From Ephemerocybe angulata (taxonomy: Eukaryota > Basidiomycota > Agaricomycetes > Agaricales > Psathyrellaceae): DNA of 64,000 bases. The translations under genes and the position numbers were made by a program. Location of the stretch: assembly GCA_013368325.1 (NCBI GenBank), contig JAACJK010000163.1:3348001-3412000 (forward strand), read 5' to 3'. This document shows, piece by piece, positions 1-11,503 of the stretch. Position 1 is the stretch's first letter; each line of letters begins with the position of its first letter. The notes under the pieces are model-generated. The model did no database searches and was not told the DNA's origin. It saw only the letters and a program-made list of their open reading frames with translations.

Positions 1-744
1 TAAGTTTACTACCTACCCTTCCTGAGATAGTACAAGCGACAGACTTGTCGATGTCTGAACGGGTATCGCTAATGCTCTCATGCTCCTTCGAAACTGTCAG
101 GCTAGACCTTCAGATTGCTTTATTAAAGGCCATGGTTATCACCCTCAGATGGGCCTATGCGCTCCAAGCGCCACTCTTTGTAGTACTCGTCCCTGTTCAA
201 TGGGCAATTTACCGGAATTTAGACAAGGATGAGGGCTGGCCCTTCGCTGGCTCACCTTCATCCTTCGTACTCGTACCTATGCCCGTGCCCGAGCGCAGGT
301 GAAAGGCCTTTCCTGCCTTAACCGACTCCCAATTCAGGATGTTCCACGATGCATGGCGCTGAATAGAATTGAATATTTCTAGCTTTCAGGCACAGGTATC
401 CAACTGAGCTCGACCTTTTTCAATCCTTTTTCCACTGGCCTGGTACTACCAGTACCAGGACAAATTATGAATGAAGGGCTGAGCTCAATCCTGAGCGCGC
501 CGACTCGGACTTAGCAGGTGTCGGGTCTGGTCATGAACATTTGATGGCATTGAGCGCCAACGTTTCTTCTTCCAGTACCACTTCGTGCAACTTGCAAGTA
601 CTGTCCACATCACCGCCACATACCCCAAGGTTGAGAAATGCAAGCACTGGTTTCTCACTTGACATGGTATGTACACACCGGCTTTGTATGCTCACAGGGC
701 GCTCAATATTGAACCTAGTTATCCTGTAGACCATCGAAGCGAAA
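1..744. other. No confident gene
   Basis: Left edge of the window. Short open frames exist on both strands, but none has an ATG start, splice pattern or recognisable domain. The last 100 bases or so are presumably the promoter and 5' leader of the methyltransferase gene that follows. Confidence 0.5.
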
Positions 745-3070
745 ATGACGACAACATTAATGACAACTTCAGATGTGCTAGCTTCCGCTAATGAGCTTTT
801 AGCAAAGCACGATGCTCTCATTTCAAAGGTTCGGACTAGCCAGAACCAACATAGAAGAGCATTGCATACCATATACCCTACGCCGAACGAGTTGCTGAGG
901 TTACCCTTAATCTCAACGCCGCCCCAATCCCCGCCACCCGAAGAAGACGAATCCCCCCCTCCATCCCCAGCTCGAAATCCTCGTCTCAACAGGGGGGACC
1001 TCTCCGCCATCAAGCATGCGCGGGCGACGAGATACCTTAACTATGTCCCGGAGGAAGAGACAATCAGAAACGACTACTCGCAACGATATGTTGACGGTGG
1101 GGAATGGCCCCAGAACTGGGTCCTAGGGGCCGAACCGGAGCATCGATTTGAAGAGTGCGTATAGCGAACAGTGTTCTCTTCCTGGTTTAAATTGAAACTT
1201 GCAGGTATCCCAAGCAGCAGCGCCTTCTCAATCTTAAGAAGGTCTCCGTAAACAACCATTCCCTTCCACCATCTTACCTGCACCACTCCCAGCTCTCGAC
1301 TCTCCACCCATGCAAATTCGACGTCATCCTCATAGATCCGCCATTCTCGTCCTCATTCACCTGGAATAACCTACAGGAACTCCCAATACCATCCCTCGCA
1401 GCTGACCCAAGTTTCGTCTTCCTATGGGTCGGAAGTGGCGCGGGCGAGGGGCTTGAACGAGGCCGTGAGATCCTGGCGAAGTGGGGGTACCGGCGGTGCG
1501 AGGACGTGGTTTGGGTGAAGACGAACAAGACGACCAACCAAGGACCTGGCACTGACCCACCGACAACGTCTCTATTGACGCGGACGAAGCAACACTGTCT
1601 TATAGGCATTCGGGGCACGGTGAGGCGTTCAACGGACAGCTGGTTTGTCCATTGCAACGTCGGTGAGTGCATCCTAGAACATGGGTGCATATCACGAATG
1701 CTAACGACTACACAGATACAGATGTGATCATCTGGGAAGGCGACCCCGCCGACCCGACACGGAAACCACCAGAGATGTACACGCTTATAGAGAACTTCTG
1801 TCTTGGTATCCGCAGGCTGGAGATATTTGGGCGACCTTCTTCACTACGGCGTGGTTGGGTCACAACGCTTTCCCCGGGCCAAGAAGGGTCAGAGCTTCTA
1901 CACGCGTTAAACGACGGTTCTGTACATGTGCCCGGGGAGGAAGGGGGAATGGGGACGCTCTGGAACCGTGAATCATGGGAGGAAGGGGTCAAGGAAATGG
2001 CGAATGGCGGAAAGGCGGTTGTACCTATGACTTCGGAGATCGACGCGTTGAGACCCAAATCTCCCGTTCGTGGTGAAAGGGGAGGCGGAGGAGGGGGTGG
2101 CGACCGAGGAAATCTCCCCAACAACCCTGGAGGAGGAGGGATGAATAGATTTGGTGGTGGTGTGGGAGGAGGGGGGACGCCAGGTCTTGTCTCGGGTGGG
2201 GTAGGTTTGGGCATTGCAGGAGGGATGGGGCCGAGGGGAGGAGCCTTCGGGAATGCAAATATGAACATGATGGCTGGCGGGGTACCTATGATGGGTCAGG
2301 GGCAGATGGGAATACAGTCGGGCATGATGGGCATGCTGCCACAGATGATGGGTCCTGGTGGGGTGGGGATGGAGGAGATGATGGCTGCGGGGGCGGGAGG
2401 GGGCGGAGGAGGTGCATGGAACCCAATGGGAGGCATGGGGGGTGGTATGAATGCGGGTATGGGCATGGGAATAGGCATGCCTAACATGATGAATCAAGGC
2501 GGAGGTATGGGAGGAGGCATGATCCCTGGAGGAAATATGGGGTCTGGGATGGCCATGAACATGATGGACCAACATATGGCTGGAGGACAGATGAGAGGGG
2601 GAGGCAATCCGCTGTCCAACCAAATGGGTGGTCAGATGGGCGGGCAAATGGCGGGTGGAGGTCCAATGGGGCAGATGGGTATGAACGCTGGTGGAGTTGG
2701 TCTTGGTCAGGGGATGACTGGCATGTTCAACCCTGCGGCTGCTGCAATGGGTGTGAACAATTGGGGTGCAGATCAGGGTCAGTTTGGAGGGATGGACGGA
2801 GTGGGCTGGGATGGTGAAGGGGGGATGGGAGGCGGTATGGGAGGCAATATGGGAGGCAATATGGGAAGCAATATGGGAGGTAATATGGGAGGCAATATGG
2901 GAGGTATGGGAGGTATGGGCATGCCCAATGGGATGATGGGTGGCATGAACCAGATGCAAGGGATGAATTTGCCTCTAAACTCTATGAATATGGGACAGTG
3001 GGGAGGTGCTGGAAATGCTGGGGGTGGTGGCGGGATGAATCAGCAGCATCAGGGTGGGAATCGTTTCTGA
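745..3070 (+). CDS. METTL14/Kar4-type MT-A70 subunit of the mRNA m6A methyltransferase
   Basis: Three exons, 745-1154, 1205-1662 and 1716-3070, give 740 residues. The first intron ends TTGCAG; the second has a GCTAAC branch site and ends ACACAG. The MT-A70 domain spans about residues 95-365 and follows METTL14 throughout: NDYSQRYVDGGEWPQN, RFEEYPK, FDVILIDPPF (D181-F184), FVFLWVGSGAGEGLERGR, WGYRRCEDVVWVKTNK, RTKQHCLIGIRGTVRRSTD and IENFCLGIRRLEIFGR. In animals and yeast METTL14 pairs with METTL3/Ime4 and supports RNA binding and scaffolding of N6-adenosine methylation in the nucleus. Residues from about 405 to the end are almost entirely Gly, Met, Gln and Asn, a long low-complexity tail that may replace the RGG tail of animal METTL14. 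The motif is DPPF, not the inactive EPPL of human METTL14. Family assignment is firm; catalytic status is open. Confidence 0.93.
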
Positions 3071-3353
3071 ATGATTCTTTAGTATGGACACCTTTCTGTC
3101 TTTTGCTTTACACTTTGCATCGTTGCCCCGCCTCGCTTGATTCTGGCTATTATGTCGCCCCGTAAGAGTTTTTATAATGCTACTCTTTCTTTACATAATT
3201 CTGAGTTAGATTCGGTGATACCCGATCCGACGTTGGGAGGGAGGTAATGCTGTCGCATTTTGTCCAATGAATGAAGGTTCCCGGGAGCTCCAACTCCTGC
3301 TACTTAAAGAGATTCCTGTAGTGGCAGTTCACTTTATTCACAGATACGCAAAC

Positions 3354-4965
3354 CTAGTATAGTGCTTTCATAACCAACTCAATGGTTCGCAGCTCTTGGA
3401 TAGCGTCTTCGGGAGTACACTTTACAGCTCCCTGCCCCACAATAGCGTCATGAAGCGCCTGGAACTGTAGAGTATCTGTGCGAAGTTCATGCGCTTACAG
3501 CAATCTTCATATGTTGGGCGGATGATGCGCTCGACAAAGGCGCCGGATACATCGTTCTCAGCAATGGTAAGAGTGATAGGAAGTCCCTGTCGAATAACAA
3601 ACGTAAGCCCTCATGTTGCGACGCCGAAACGAGAACTAGCGGCAAACTTTGATATATGCTATGAGACAGATTTAAGAGGCATCAGTCCTAGTGGATGAAA
3701 ATTAAATTCGTGCTCACGGGTGTCGTAGTCCACTCTCACTCGCTTGCCATCTCCGTATACCTCAAGGTCTATGGGAGAATAAAATGTTGGTGCTGAGCCT
3801 CTACTCTAACTCACGGCTCTGGTATGACTTACGAGCATCGAAAGAGCCGACAGGGTCGTGGCCGGTCTCGTAAGTCGCCACAAACCCTCCGTAGTCAAAA
3901 AGAGCTGTGATCCAAGTCCCATGGGCTGCTGCACCAATGACGCCTTTGGGAGGTCCTAGAAGCTCTCTCATTGCAGAGAGGTCATGGGAACCAAGGCTGC
4001 AGAGCAAACGCCAAGTGCTGACGGCGGTAGGATTCCTGGCCCTGTCTTCACCGATGCTGGCGACGGCTGCAGCCGTTGCACGCAACTTCATGTCATCCTT
4101 GGCTACATCCGGAATATCGGAGAAGCGGACTGGGAAGGAGCCACTCTGGTTCACGAAGAGGTGATTCTGGAGGAAATCGTTTAGATTCAATCCATCCTTC
4201 ACTCGTGGGCACTCACATAGCCGATGATATCTCGAACCCTGGCGTATTCGATTTTCTTCATCGAACGGACGATTTTGGTGGCCTCGATAAACGCCGCCGC
4301 ATATCGTCTCATATATCCAACCCAGATAATGACCTGTTTAATAAGCAATATAATGAATGTTGACCCAAACCTCAAAATCGGAAGACTGACGCTGTTGCGC
4401 TTTTGGGCGCTTATAATTGATTCGGCGTCGGAGGTGGTCAAGGTCATCGGCTTCTCGATGAAAACGTGTTTTCCTGCATCGGCTGCTTGAACTGCAGCAC
4501 TAGCCTGGAGATACACACGATTTAGTGATGTCCGTTCAGTGCGCAGAGTATGAACCTGACATGGTATTCATCCGCCGCTATAACCAATACGAGATCGATA
4601 TCAGGTCGCTTCACCAGCTCAGATCTGCCCATTCAAGAAGATTACTCTCATGCATTCATGAGTATTGTGGATGGCTCACGAGTTTAAGTAGAGGTTTTCC
4701 TTTGCGATGTGAAACTTGTCTGCGCAGTGGTCAAGCAATTTCTGAGATACGTCGCACAGTGCTATAACTTTGTAGAGATGTGAGAGTAGACCAAGTGTCG
4801 GTAGCTGGTAAAGTGATGTGTAAGAGCAATGCCTGAAGATTAGGGTTGCAATCTTACATGCGTCGTTTGCGCGACTTCACCAGCTCCAATGATTCCTACG
4901 CGGATGACCCGATCGGATGCGAAGACTTTCTCTTCATTTGAGGTTCCTGGAACGCCGAGGGACAT
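3354..4965 (-). CDS. Gfo/Idh/MocA-family NAD(P)-dependent oxidoreductase
   Basis: Multi-exon gene starting at the ATG at 4965 and stopping at the TAG at 3354. The first exon carries the Rossmann start RVIRVGIIGAGEVAQTTH (GxGxxA type). Later exons show the second beta strand (YKVIALCDVS), the family Lys motif in GKHVFIEKPMTLT, and the C-terminal alpha/beta domain with SIGEDRARNP, GSHDLSAMRELLGPP and ATYETGHDPVGSFDA. The protein ends TPEDAIQELRTIELVMKALY. Proteins of this family oxidise or reduce sugars, inositols or dihydrodiols with NAD(P). The substrate cannot be told from the sequence. At least six introns of 45-60 bases interrupt the frame, and I did not fix every boundary. It is cytosolic by default, with no signal peptide seen. 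It points away from the lectin gene, leaving an 800 bp shared promoter interval. Confidence 0.85.
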
Positions 4966-5781
4966 GGTCGTGGAAGGTATCAACGGATGAAGTGCTGAAT
5001 ACTTGGTGTCGATTCTTATCTACATCTAGAACTTTGCCATCGGTGGCGGGATTCGAAGATTGTGGCAGGTGACCTCGTCGTGGTGCCTATTCCTGGAGAT
5101 GGGCCTGCACGGCGAAGTTCTTGCAATATGAGCCCTTGGGTTTTCGTTTGCACAGCTATTCTATCCATCGTTCTTACCCTCACTAAGCCCAGAGAGAACT
5201 AACACCCCAAGTCGAAGTGTGTCATACAACCAGAGCCAGCAATGTTACATGAGCGCTTATTTACATTGAAGCCGTGCGCAGGCGGTGCAGAGAGTCAAAC
5301 GTACATTCTAGAAGTCCCTGGCCCATAGAAAACGGCATTTCCATCTGTCTACCCGCCGACCGTCCTTGTCATGGGTCCTATGCGGCGCTGGTCAAAGGTT
5401 TGCTCATGACCCTTCTGAATCGCGCAAGTTACCAAACAGGTGAGTTGAAGAATCCGTTGTCTATCGCTTTAGCTCAAGCTAGCCCCTTCGTCTACTTCGG
5501 ATGAACCTCATAAAGGTGAGCTGGGTGCCACGAACTCGGGGGATAAAGATGCCCGGTGCTATCTCCCTGCCTTCCTTTCACCGCACATAATTGACTGTGG
5601 ATGTAGGAGCTAGAAGACTGCCGGCCTTGCAGCTTTCTCCAACCAAAATTGGATTCAACACTAAGAAGAGACACCACTTAAATAGGAGCCATGTTCTTCG
5701 CCTACTTCTCAGCAACCTCAGTTGTTATCTTCTTCTCTGAAACGTACCAAGCATACTCTGATAAACCCACCATTCTTGACC
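4966..5781. other. Divergent intergenic interval
   Basis: Separates the leftward oxidoreductase from the rightward lectin gene. I see no coding sequence with conserved motifs. It presumably holds both promoters. Confidence 0.5.
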
Positions 5782-7045
5782 ATGGCTAGCGAATCTGTCG
5801 TCACTCAGGCCCTACCTGGTAAGCTGTCTCGATAGGCCAAGTCGGACATGTCTAACGACACTATTATCGATAGTTCCCGTCGATCGAGTTGGTACTGCCG
5901 ACATCGTTGGATTCGGGCAGGACGGAGTCGTCATACTGCGAAATTCTGTTCGTCCTGATATCCGACTGGTCATCAGCGACTATGGCTACAATGCAGGCGG
6001 CTGGCGTGTCGAGAAGCATGTTCGCCTTGTCGGCGACACCACTGGCAATAACCGGGCGGATATTATCGGTTTCGGTGGTGCTGGCGTCCTCATTTCGCGC
6101 AACAACGGAAACAACACGTTCGGACCCCAGTTCCTCGCCATCAACGACTTCGGCGAGGCGAGTGGGTGGACCAACACCAAGCACATTCGCTATGTCGCCG
6201 ACCTTCGCAAGAAGGGTTTGGTTGATATCATCGGGTTCGGCGATGCAGGCGTCCTGGTCTCGCTCAACAACGGCAATGGTACTTATGCCGCGACCCGCCT
6301 TGCCCTAGGAGACTTCGGGTATAACGCCGGGGGGTGGAGGCTCGAGCGCCACCTTCGCTTCCTCGCCGACACCACTGGGGATGGTCTTCCTGACATCGTC
6401 GGGTTTGGGGAATCATCCGTCATAGTCGCTGTCAACAGAGGAGACGGGACCTTCCTGCCTGGAAAATCCGTCATCAACGATCTCACCTACAGTTCTGGAG
6501 GATGGAGGGTGGAGAAGCATCCTCGCACCGTCGCTGACCTCACTGGCGACGGTCGCGCCGATGTCATAGGATTTGGAGATGCCGGCGTCTATGTCGCTCT
6601 CAACAATGGAGGTGGCTCTTTCCAAGCCCCCAGGCTCGCCATAAACGACTTCGGCTTCAACCAAGGGTGGAGGGTCGATCAGCATCCTCGATTCGTCGCC
6701 GACCTCAACCGTGATGGGCGTGGTGACATTGTCGGATTTGGAGGAGCGGGTGTGTATGTGTCGCGCAACAATGGAGATGGCACCTTCCAGCCTACGGTCC
6801 TTGTGCTCAAGGACTTTGGCTTTGATCAGGGGTGGCGCGTGGACAAGCATCCGAGGTACCTCGCTGACCTCACCGGGGACGGCTCGGCTGATATCATTGG
6901 GTTTGGGGAGAACTCGGTTTGGGTGTCATACAACGATGGGAATGGGAATTTTGGGTCTGTTCAGAAGCTCACCGATACTTTTGCGTTCTCTGGTGGGCAG
7001 TGGGCGGTTGATAAGACTGTTCGCTGGGCTGCCAACTTGGTTTAG
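5782..7045 (+). CDS. PVL-like seven-bladed beta-propeller lectin
   Basis: Two exons, 5782-5818 and 5874-7045, encode 402 residues, essentially the length of Psathyrella velutina lectin (401). After a short N-terminus without a signal peptide, about seven repeats of roughly 55-58 residues follow. Each has the pattern ADxTGDGxxDIxGFGxxGVxVxxNNGxGTF followed by a WRVxKHxRxxAD strand. The DxxGDGxxD loops are FG-GAP/VCBS-type calcium-binding loops, and GFG plus NNGDG repeat in almost every blade. PVL forms a calcium-dependent seven-bladed propeller with several GlcNAc/sialic-acid sites between blades, and similar binding is the best guess here. Fungal lectins of this type are often cytoplasmic fruiting-body proteins thought to act in defence or glycan recognition; no role can be read from this locus. 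The last blade (GGQWAVDKTVRWAANLV) would close the ring with the N-terminal strand. Confidence 0.92.
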
Positions 7046-8178
7046 AACGCTCACATATACGCTCGCAGTGTTAGCTTTGAGTTTGTAGGATTGCACAGGA
7101 TGCTCCAAGAATAACCTATATGCAGTGTATTATACGGACACGAATATGTTTGTAGGGTGGCGACGCAATCACCTTTTTCGGAGAGTTTGGTACAAGCTGG
7201 ATCCGACTTTCGAGCTGGGAGTAGGCATCCTACGATGCCCCTGTCGATGCTCCAGCCCTGCTGTCGCGAACGATCTTCCATACTTCCTGGCCAATGGTCT
7301 TCATAGTGGAGTCGAGGCAAGAGCCCTTCCTGTGCCGGTCGGCGAAGGCGCGCCCCGAGAAGAGTGCGCGTAAGAAGGCGAGGAGGAAAAGCAGGGCGCC
7401 GTGGTTCGCGAAGAGGAGTCCGACTAGGTAAGAGTGTGTTGACGTTAGAGTGCAAACATCATGCGCAAGGTACACAAATGGAACGTACTAGGAAGCCACC
7501 GGGTCTGGTCAACCGGTCACGGCTGGACACGAGCCCACTTGAGCCTGGAAAAAGCCGCCAACGTTGAGGTCATCGTCGTCGAGGTCACCGCCCAAGCTTG
7601 GCCCAAGTCCCTGTCGAATCTCGATGCGCAAAAGCTAGTTCGTGGGAATTCACTGACGTCATCCAAAGAGCCAGCGCTTTCGCAGCGAACTTGCTGCGCT
7701 CTCTCTAGCTCTCTATAACTCTCGACCTCGACCGTCCAACAAACTTGCGGAAAGCGGTTTCTTCACCACCACTACCCCTCTTAAGATTAAAAGGTGAGCC
7801 GTAGGGAAGGGAAGAGGCGAATTTGAGTGATCAAAGCATCATTGTCGCGGCATATTTCTTCGGCGCTTACCCTGGAACAGATCTTTCTACAGGTTTGACC
7901 TCCGTGCCTTTTAAACACATACTACCAAGTATATGGGCTAAAAAGGGGCTATGAAGGATGTCATGTTTCTGTAAGCAGGCTGCACATACCAGCCAATCTC
8001 TTGGCCACGTCCGAATAAGCGCCGGGGCAGTGCAATATAATTTCTTTCCGCAATCACGTCCTGGCCCCTGGGAGGATGATGTACGGGAGAGGTATCCGAG
8101 TTTGGGCCTCGCTCGCCACGTCATCCTCCTTTTATACTGTCCTTGCACGCACCACAGCTTTTCTGCTCGCGTTGCCTA
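7046..8178. other. Intergenic interval with a possible small minus-strand membrane-protein gene
   Basis: On the minus strand, bases of about 7420 down to 7241 encode a hydrophobic segment (VGLLFANHGALLFLLAFLRA) followed by a basic/polar tail ending GASTGAS and a stop. The sequence upstream reads ACCTAG, a plausible intron acceptor. A donor GTACGT lies near 7490, and an acidic stretch (GGDLDDDDLN) near 7580 could be part of an upstream exon. I could not join these into one reading frame with a convincing start, so the gene remains a suggestion. The rest, 7700-8178, shows nothing recognisable apart from the promoter side of the G-alpha gene. Confidence 0.25.
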
Positions 8179-10657
8179 ATGGTCATCACCACCAGCGCAA
8201 TACAGCGCAACAAGCCCTCTGATGGCGCAACCACGCACAAATCGCAACATACCAGGATAACGAGGACGCCCGTGAAGCTGCTACTTCTAGGTAGGTCTGG
8301 CGTCCACATCCTCTGCATCCTGCCTTTGAGCTAACCTTGGAACTGCTTGAAAGGTCAGAGCGGGAGTGGCAAAACTACTACCCTAAAGCGTACGCCGTTC
8401 TAGCTTTACAATTTGCATCGTGCACAACATCTAATGACAAACCGGAAGACTTCAAAATCACCTACGCCCATAGAGACGAATGGGCCGAAGAGCGTGCAGC
8501 ATGGCGCCCAGTCGTCTTCCTCAACCTCGTGCGCAACATCAACCTCGTCGTCAAGCACCTGAGTGCCGCAATGCTAAATGACAAACTGGCTGCCACTGCA
8601 ACTGATGGTTCGCCGAAAGATACGAGCTCTCCATCCGAGGACCCTTTGCCAAGGTTCAAATTCACTGACGAGCATGAGCGCCTGTGCACGCGCCTCCAGG
8701 ACCTCATCAGCTTGCAGCTCGATCTCGAGCGCCGTCTCGGCCTCGCGCCCCCCGAGATAATTTATACCGCCGCCGACGCAGCACCACTTGAACCCGAAGT
8801 GGCAGAGCCGGGGATACTCGTGTCGGAAAAGCGGGAGGAGGAGTCATTCAATCATTGGAAAGATGGGTGGAAAGCCGCACTCGGCAGGCTTCAGACACCC
8901 ACGCCGAGGGAGGAAAGTAGTTGCAGCGCGTCGTTGACGGATGCCGAGAACAGTGGAGGCTCGGATTCAAAACCGCTCTTTGCCCGTCCCGTTGGTTCGC
9001 GGGACTGGGAAGACGATATTGCTGGGACACTGAACAGCTTGTCTGAAGACATCAAGTTGCTCTGGCAGGACTCGACGGTGCAAGAGGTATTGAAAAGGAA
9101 AAGTGTGTGGGTACAGAATATGCCTGGATTGTAAGTCGGCCAATCGTTTTGGCAATACGCCTCCCCATTCACTAATGGGCTCCTGGCTTCTCTTTGGACG
9201 TAGCTTTCTTGATGACTCGGTCAGAATAGCCTCAAGATATTATCGGCCGACAGACGAAGACGTCCTACGCGCACATATACGCACGGTCGGAATCCAAGAA
9301 CTCAAGTTCACCATTGAGTCGGCTCCTGATGAGGATGGTATGGTCGCTTTTCACAGAAATCCCGATGGCGTAGTAGTACCCTTACCTGCGATACCTCACA
9401 GGCCGCACTTTCGTTCAACCCTGGTTCATTTACGAGGTCGCAATCAAGCGAAGTAGTGTATGTGTCAACTTCGCCAGCCGTAACGCGCCAACTTGCTGAT
9501 GCGGAGTTGCATCTAGCGAGCAGTGTGGTATTCCTACTTCGACGATGGTCCGTGACGCATTCCAGTATCTATTTCTCAAAGCTGACAAACCGATCTCAGC
9601 TGATGCTGTGGTATTCCTCGCGTATGTGCTGCCTGATTTCTCTTTTAGGGATAAACCACTGTGCTAACAGACGTCCGTGTTTCTTACTATTCCCCGCCAT
9701 TACAGACCCTGTACGCATCTTTCCTATATAACTCAAATGCCTATCTGACAATACTGGCTTGACTTCTAGTGTCCGTCTTCGACGAGAAGGTTCCAGACGA
9801 CCCCAGGGTGAACAGGTTGGAGGAGAGCTACCTCCTCTGGGGCGACTTGTGTTCGTGTGGTCTGCTCGCCAGGACACAACTTATTCTCCGTACGTGCTCT
9901 TTCCCCTCGTCGCCCCCTCCTCTCCGCCATGAATAGCGTGATAGCGAGTGATGACTGGATGTTTGTATGATGAGTATTGATTAACGCAAATATCATTAGT
10001 CTTAAATAAGTGTCATCTGTTGGATGCAAAGCTAAAGAGAGGAATCCAAATACGAGACTCAGTGCCGAGCTATGGCACTAATACAAATGACTTGCCGGAT
10101 GCGACCAAATGTACGTTTCACCTATCGTCGAGAATTTGAGGAGGTGCCATCCTAGCCGGGATATGTATGACTGACGATCCACACACAGACTTTCTGCAGC
10201 ACTTCAAGGAGATCGCACGAAGGAAATCACCCGTGCAAAGGCCGTTCTACGCGCATCTTACATCCGAGATAGTACGTACCTTCTGCTTTCCTTCGATAGC
10301 TTCTTCCTTTCTGCCTCCTTGTGGTGACTCCTCAATTGTAAAGATGGGTGCATCGCTTACCGTCCTTATTTTTCTCCGACCGTGCAGGATGCGAAATCCA
10401 AGGCTGTGATAATGGGTGCTGGTACGTCAGGTTCATCTGATTTGTTTAGTCTACAACTCAACCGAGCACCCATTTCTCTTACTTCCGTCTCCCCTCCTTT
10501 TCTGGACCGGTGCTCACATCAACCCCCTCAAACCTTAACCGCTCTTGGGGATGATCTTGGATTCCTGATTGGGCGCCTAATTAACATGGCATGGTGCGGG
10601 TGCGTAGTTGAGGAGAGCATTTTAAGGGAGCATTTGCGCAGGGCAGATCTGACGTAG
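8179..10657 (+). CDS. Atypical heterotrimeric G-protein alpha subunit
   Basis: Thirteen exons give 491 residues: 8179-8290, 8354-8389, 8449-9130, 9204-9337, 9402-9457, 9517-9547, 9600-9621, 9706-9710, 9770-9889, 9999-10109, 10189-10271, 10388-10421 and 10608-10657. The P-loop is GQSGSGKT after VKLLLL. The helical domain is enlarged and acidic. Switch I reads RYYRPTDEDVLRAHIRTVGI: the Mg-ligand Thr is kept, but the GTPase-finger Arg is His. Switch II, normally DVGGxR, reads EVAIKR. The G4 NKCD is NKCH, followed by LLDAKLKRGIQIRDSVPS. G5 is HLTSE rather than TCAT. The C-terminus is EESILREHLRRADLT. There is no N-terminal MGxxxS myristoylation signal. The exon at 9706-9710 is only 5 bases but restores the conserved APxSxFDE segment. 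The protein belongs to the divergent G-alpha groups expanded in Agaricomycetes; GTP hydrolysis is doubtful. Confidence 0.9.
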
Positions 10658-11503
10658 GTGTACTTGGTCGCCGAGTCCCGACGGGATGTACCCCAAGGGC
10701 AGGTTATATTGGTGCTAGCTGTCAGTTTTAGATGCAGTGGAGGCTGCCAGCTTGTCTCCGAGCATGGTTATAGAGGTACTGGGCTGTGCGGCACCGCGTT
10801 CCTCTGAAGATATATTTCCTCTGCTCTAATATTTCTCGGAACCCGGGCTGTGCATGCCTACCGTCGTGTGCACTGCTCTGTCATACCCAAGGCTAGCTGT
10901 CGACGCTGGCTACATGGACGGTTTGAGTACCGGGCATCCAATTCACATAGAAGCGGTTCCCCCTCTCGGGATGGCCTGTAATCGTTGCGCTGTGTGCTGT
11001 TCCTGTTCCCGAACTTCGTGCTGCCGAAATGAAATCCGGCCCGCACACTGCCCTGGCGCCTAAATTCCAGTGAATACGTCGAGCAAAGCGCAACCACAAT
11101 AACACGAACTTATTTGCCCAACATTCTCCACTGTTATGCAGGGGGGTCCAAGGGCCTCAGGTATCAGAGCCTTCTACAGTTTGAAACCCTCGGGACGGGG
11201 ACTCACACCTTTTAAGCGCCCGATCGTTAAGGATACCAAGATACACGAGGCACGGTGGCGGGGCAGAAGGATCGGACGCAAGGCCAGATACCTTAGACCG
11301 GTGCAGCTTCGAGACGAACTACACCAGTGTCCAGTGGGTATATAATGATCGACTCTCCGGGAAGCAGATACAACGAAACTTTCAGTTCTTTCCCTCCACC
11401 CTCCCCCGGAACTTCCCTTCCAACTCTGGCCTAGACGATACTAGTCTCCCATACCAGTCACGCACCGCTCGTCCTCGTCTCCCTGAGTATTCTATCATTC
11501 TTT
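10658..11503. other. Intergenic interval
   Basis: No gene with recognisable domains or splicing is seen between the G-alpha stop and the coiled-coil gene. Short open frames overlap on both strands and look like chance. Confidence 0.5.

Noticed and set aside
1973..2959. 328-codon minus-strand frame, His/Ser-rich
   Set aside because: It is the antisense shadow of the Gly/Met-rich tail of the METTL14 gene; the composition follows directly from that repeat.
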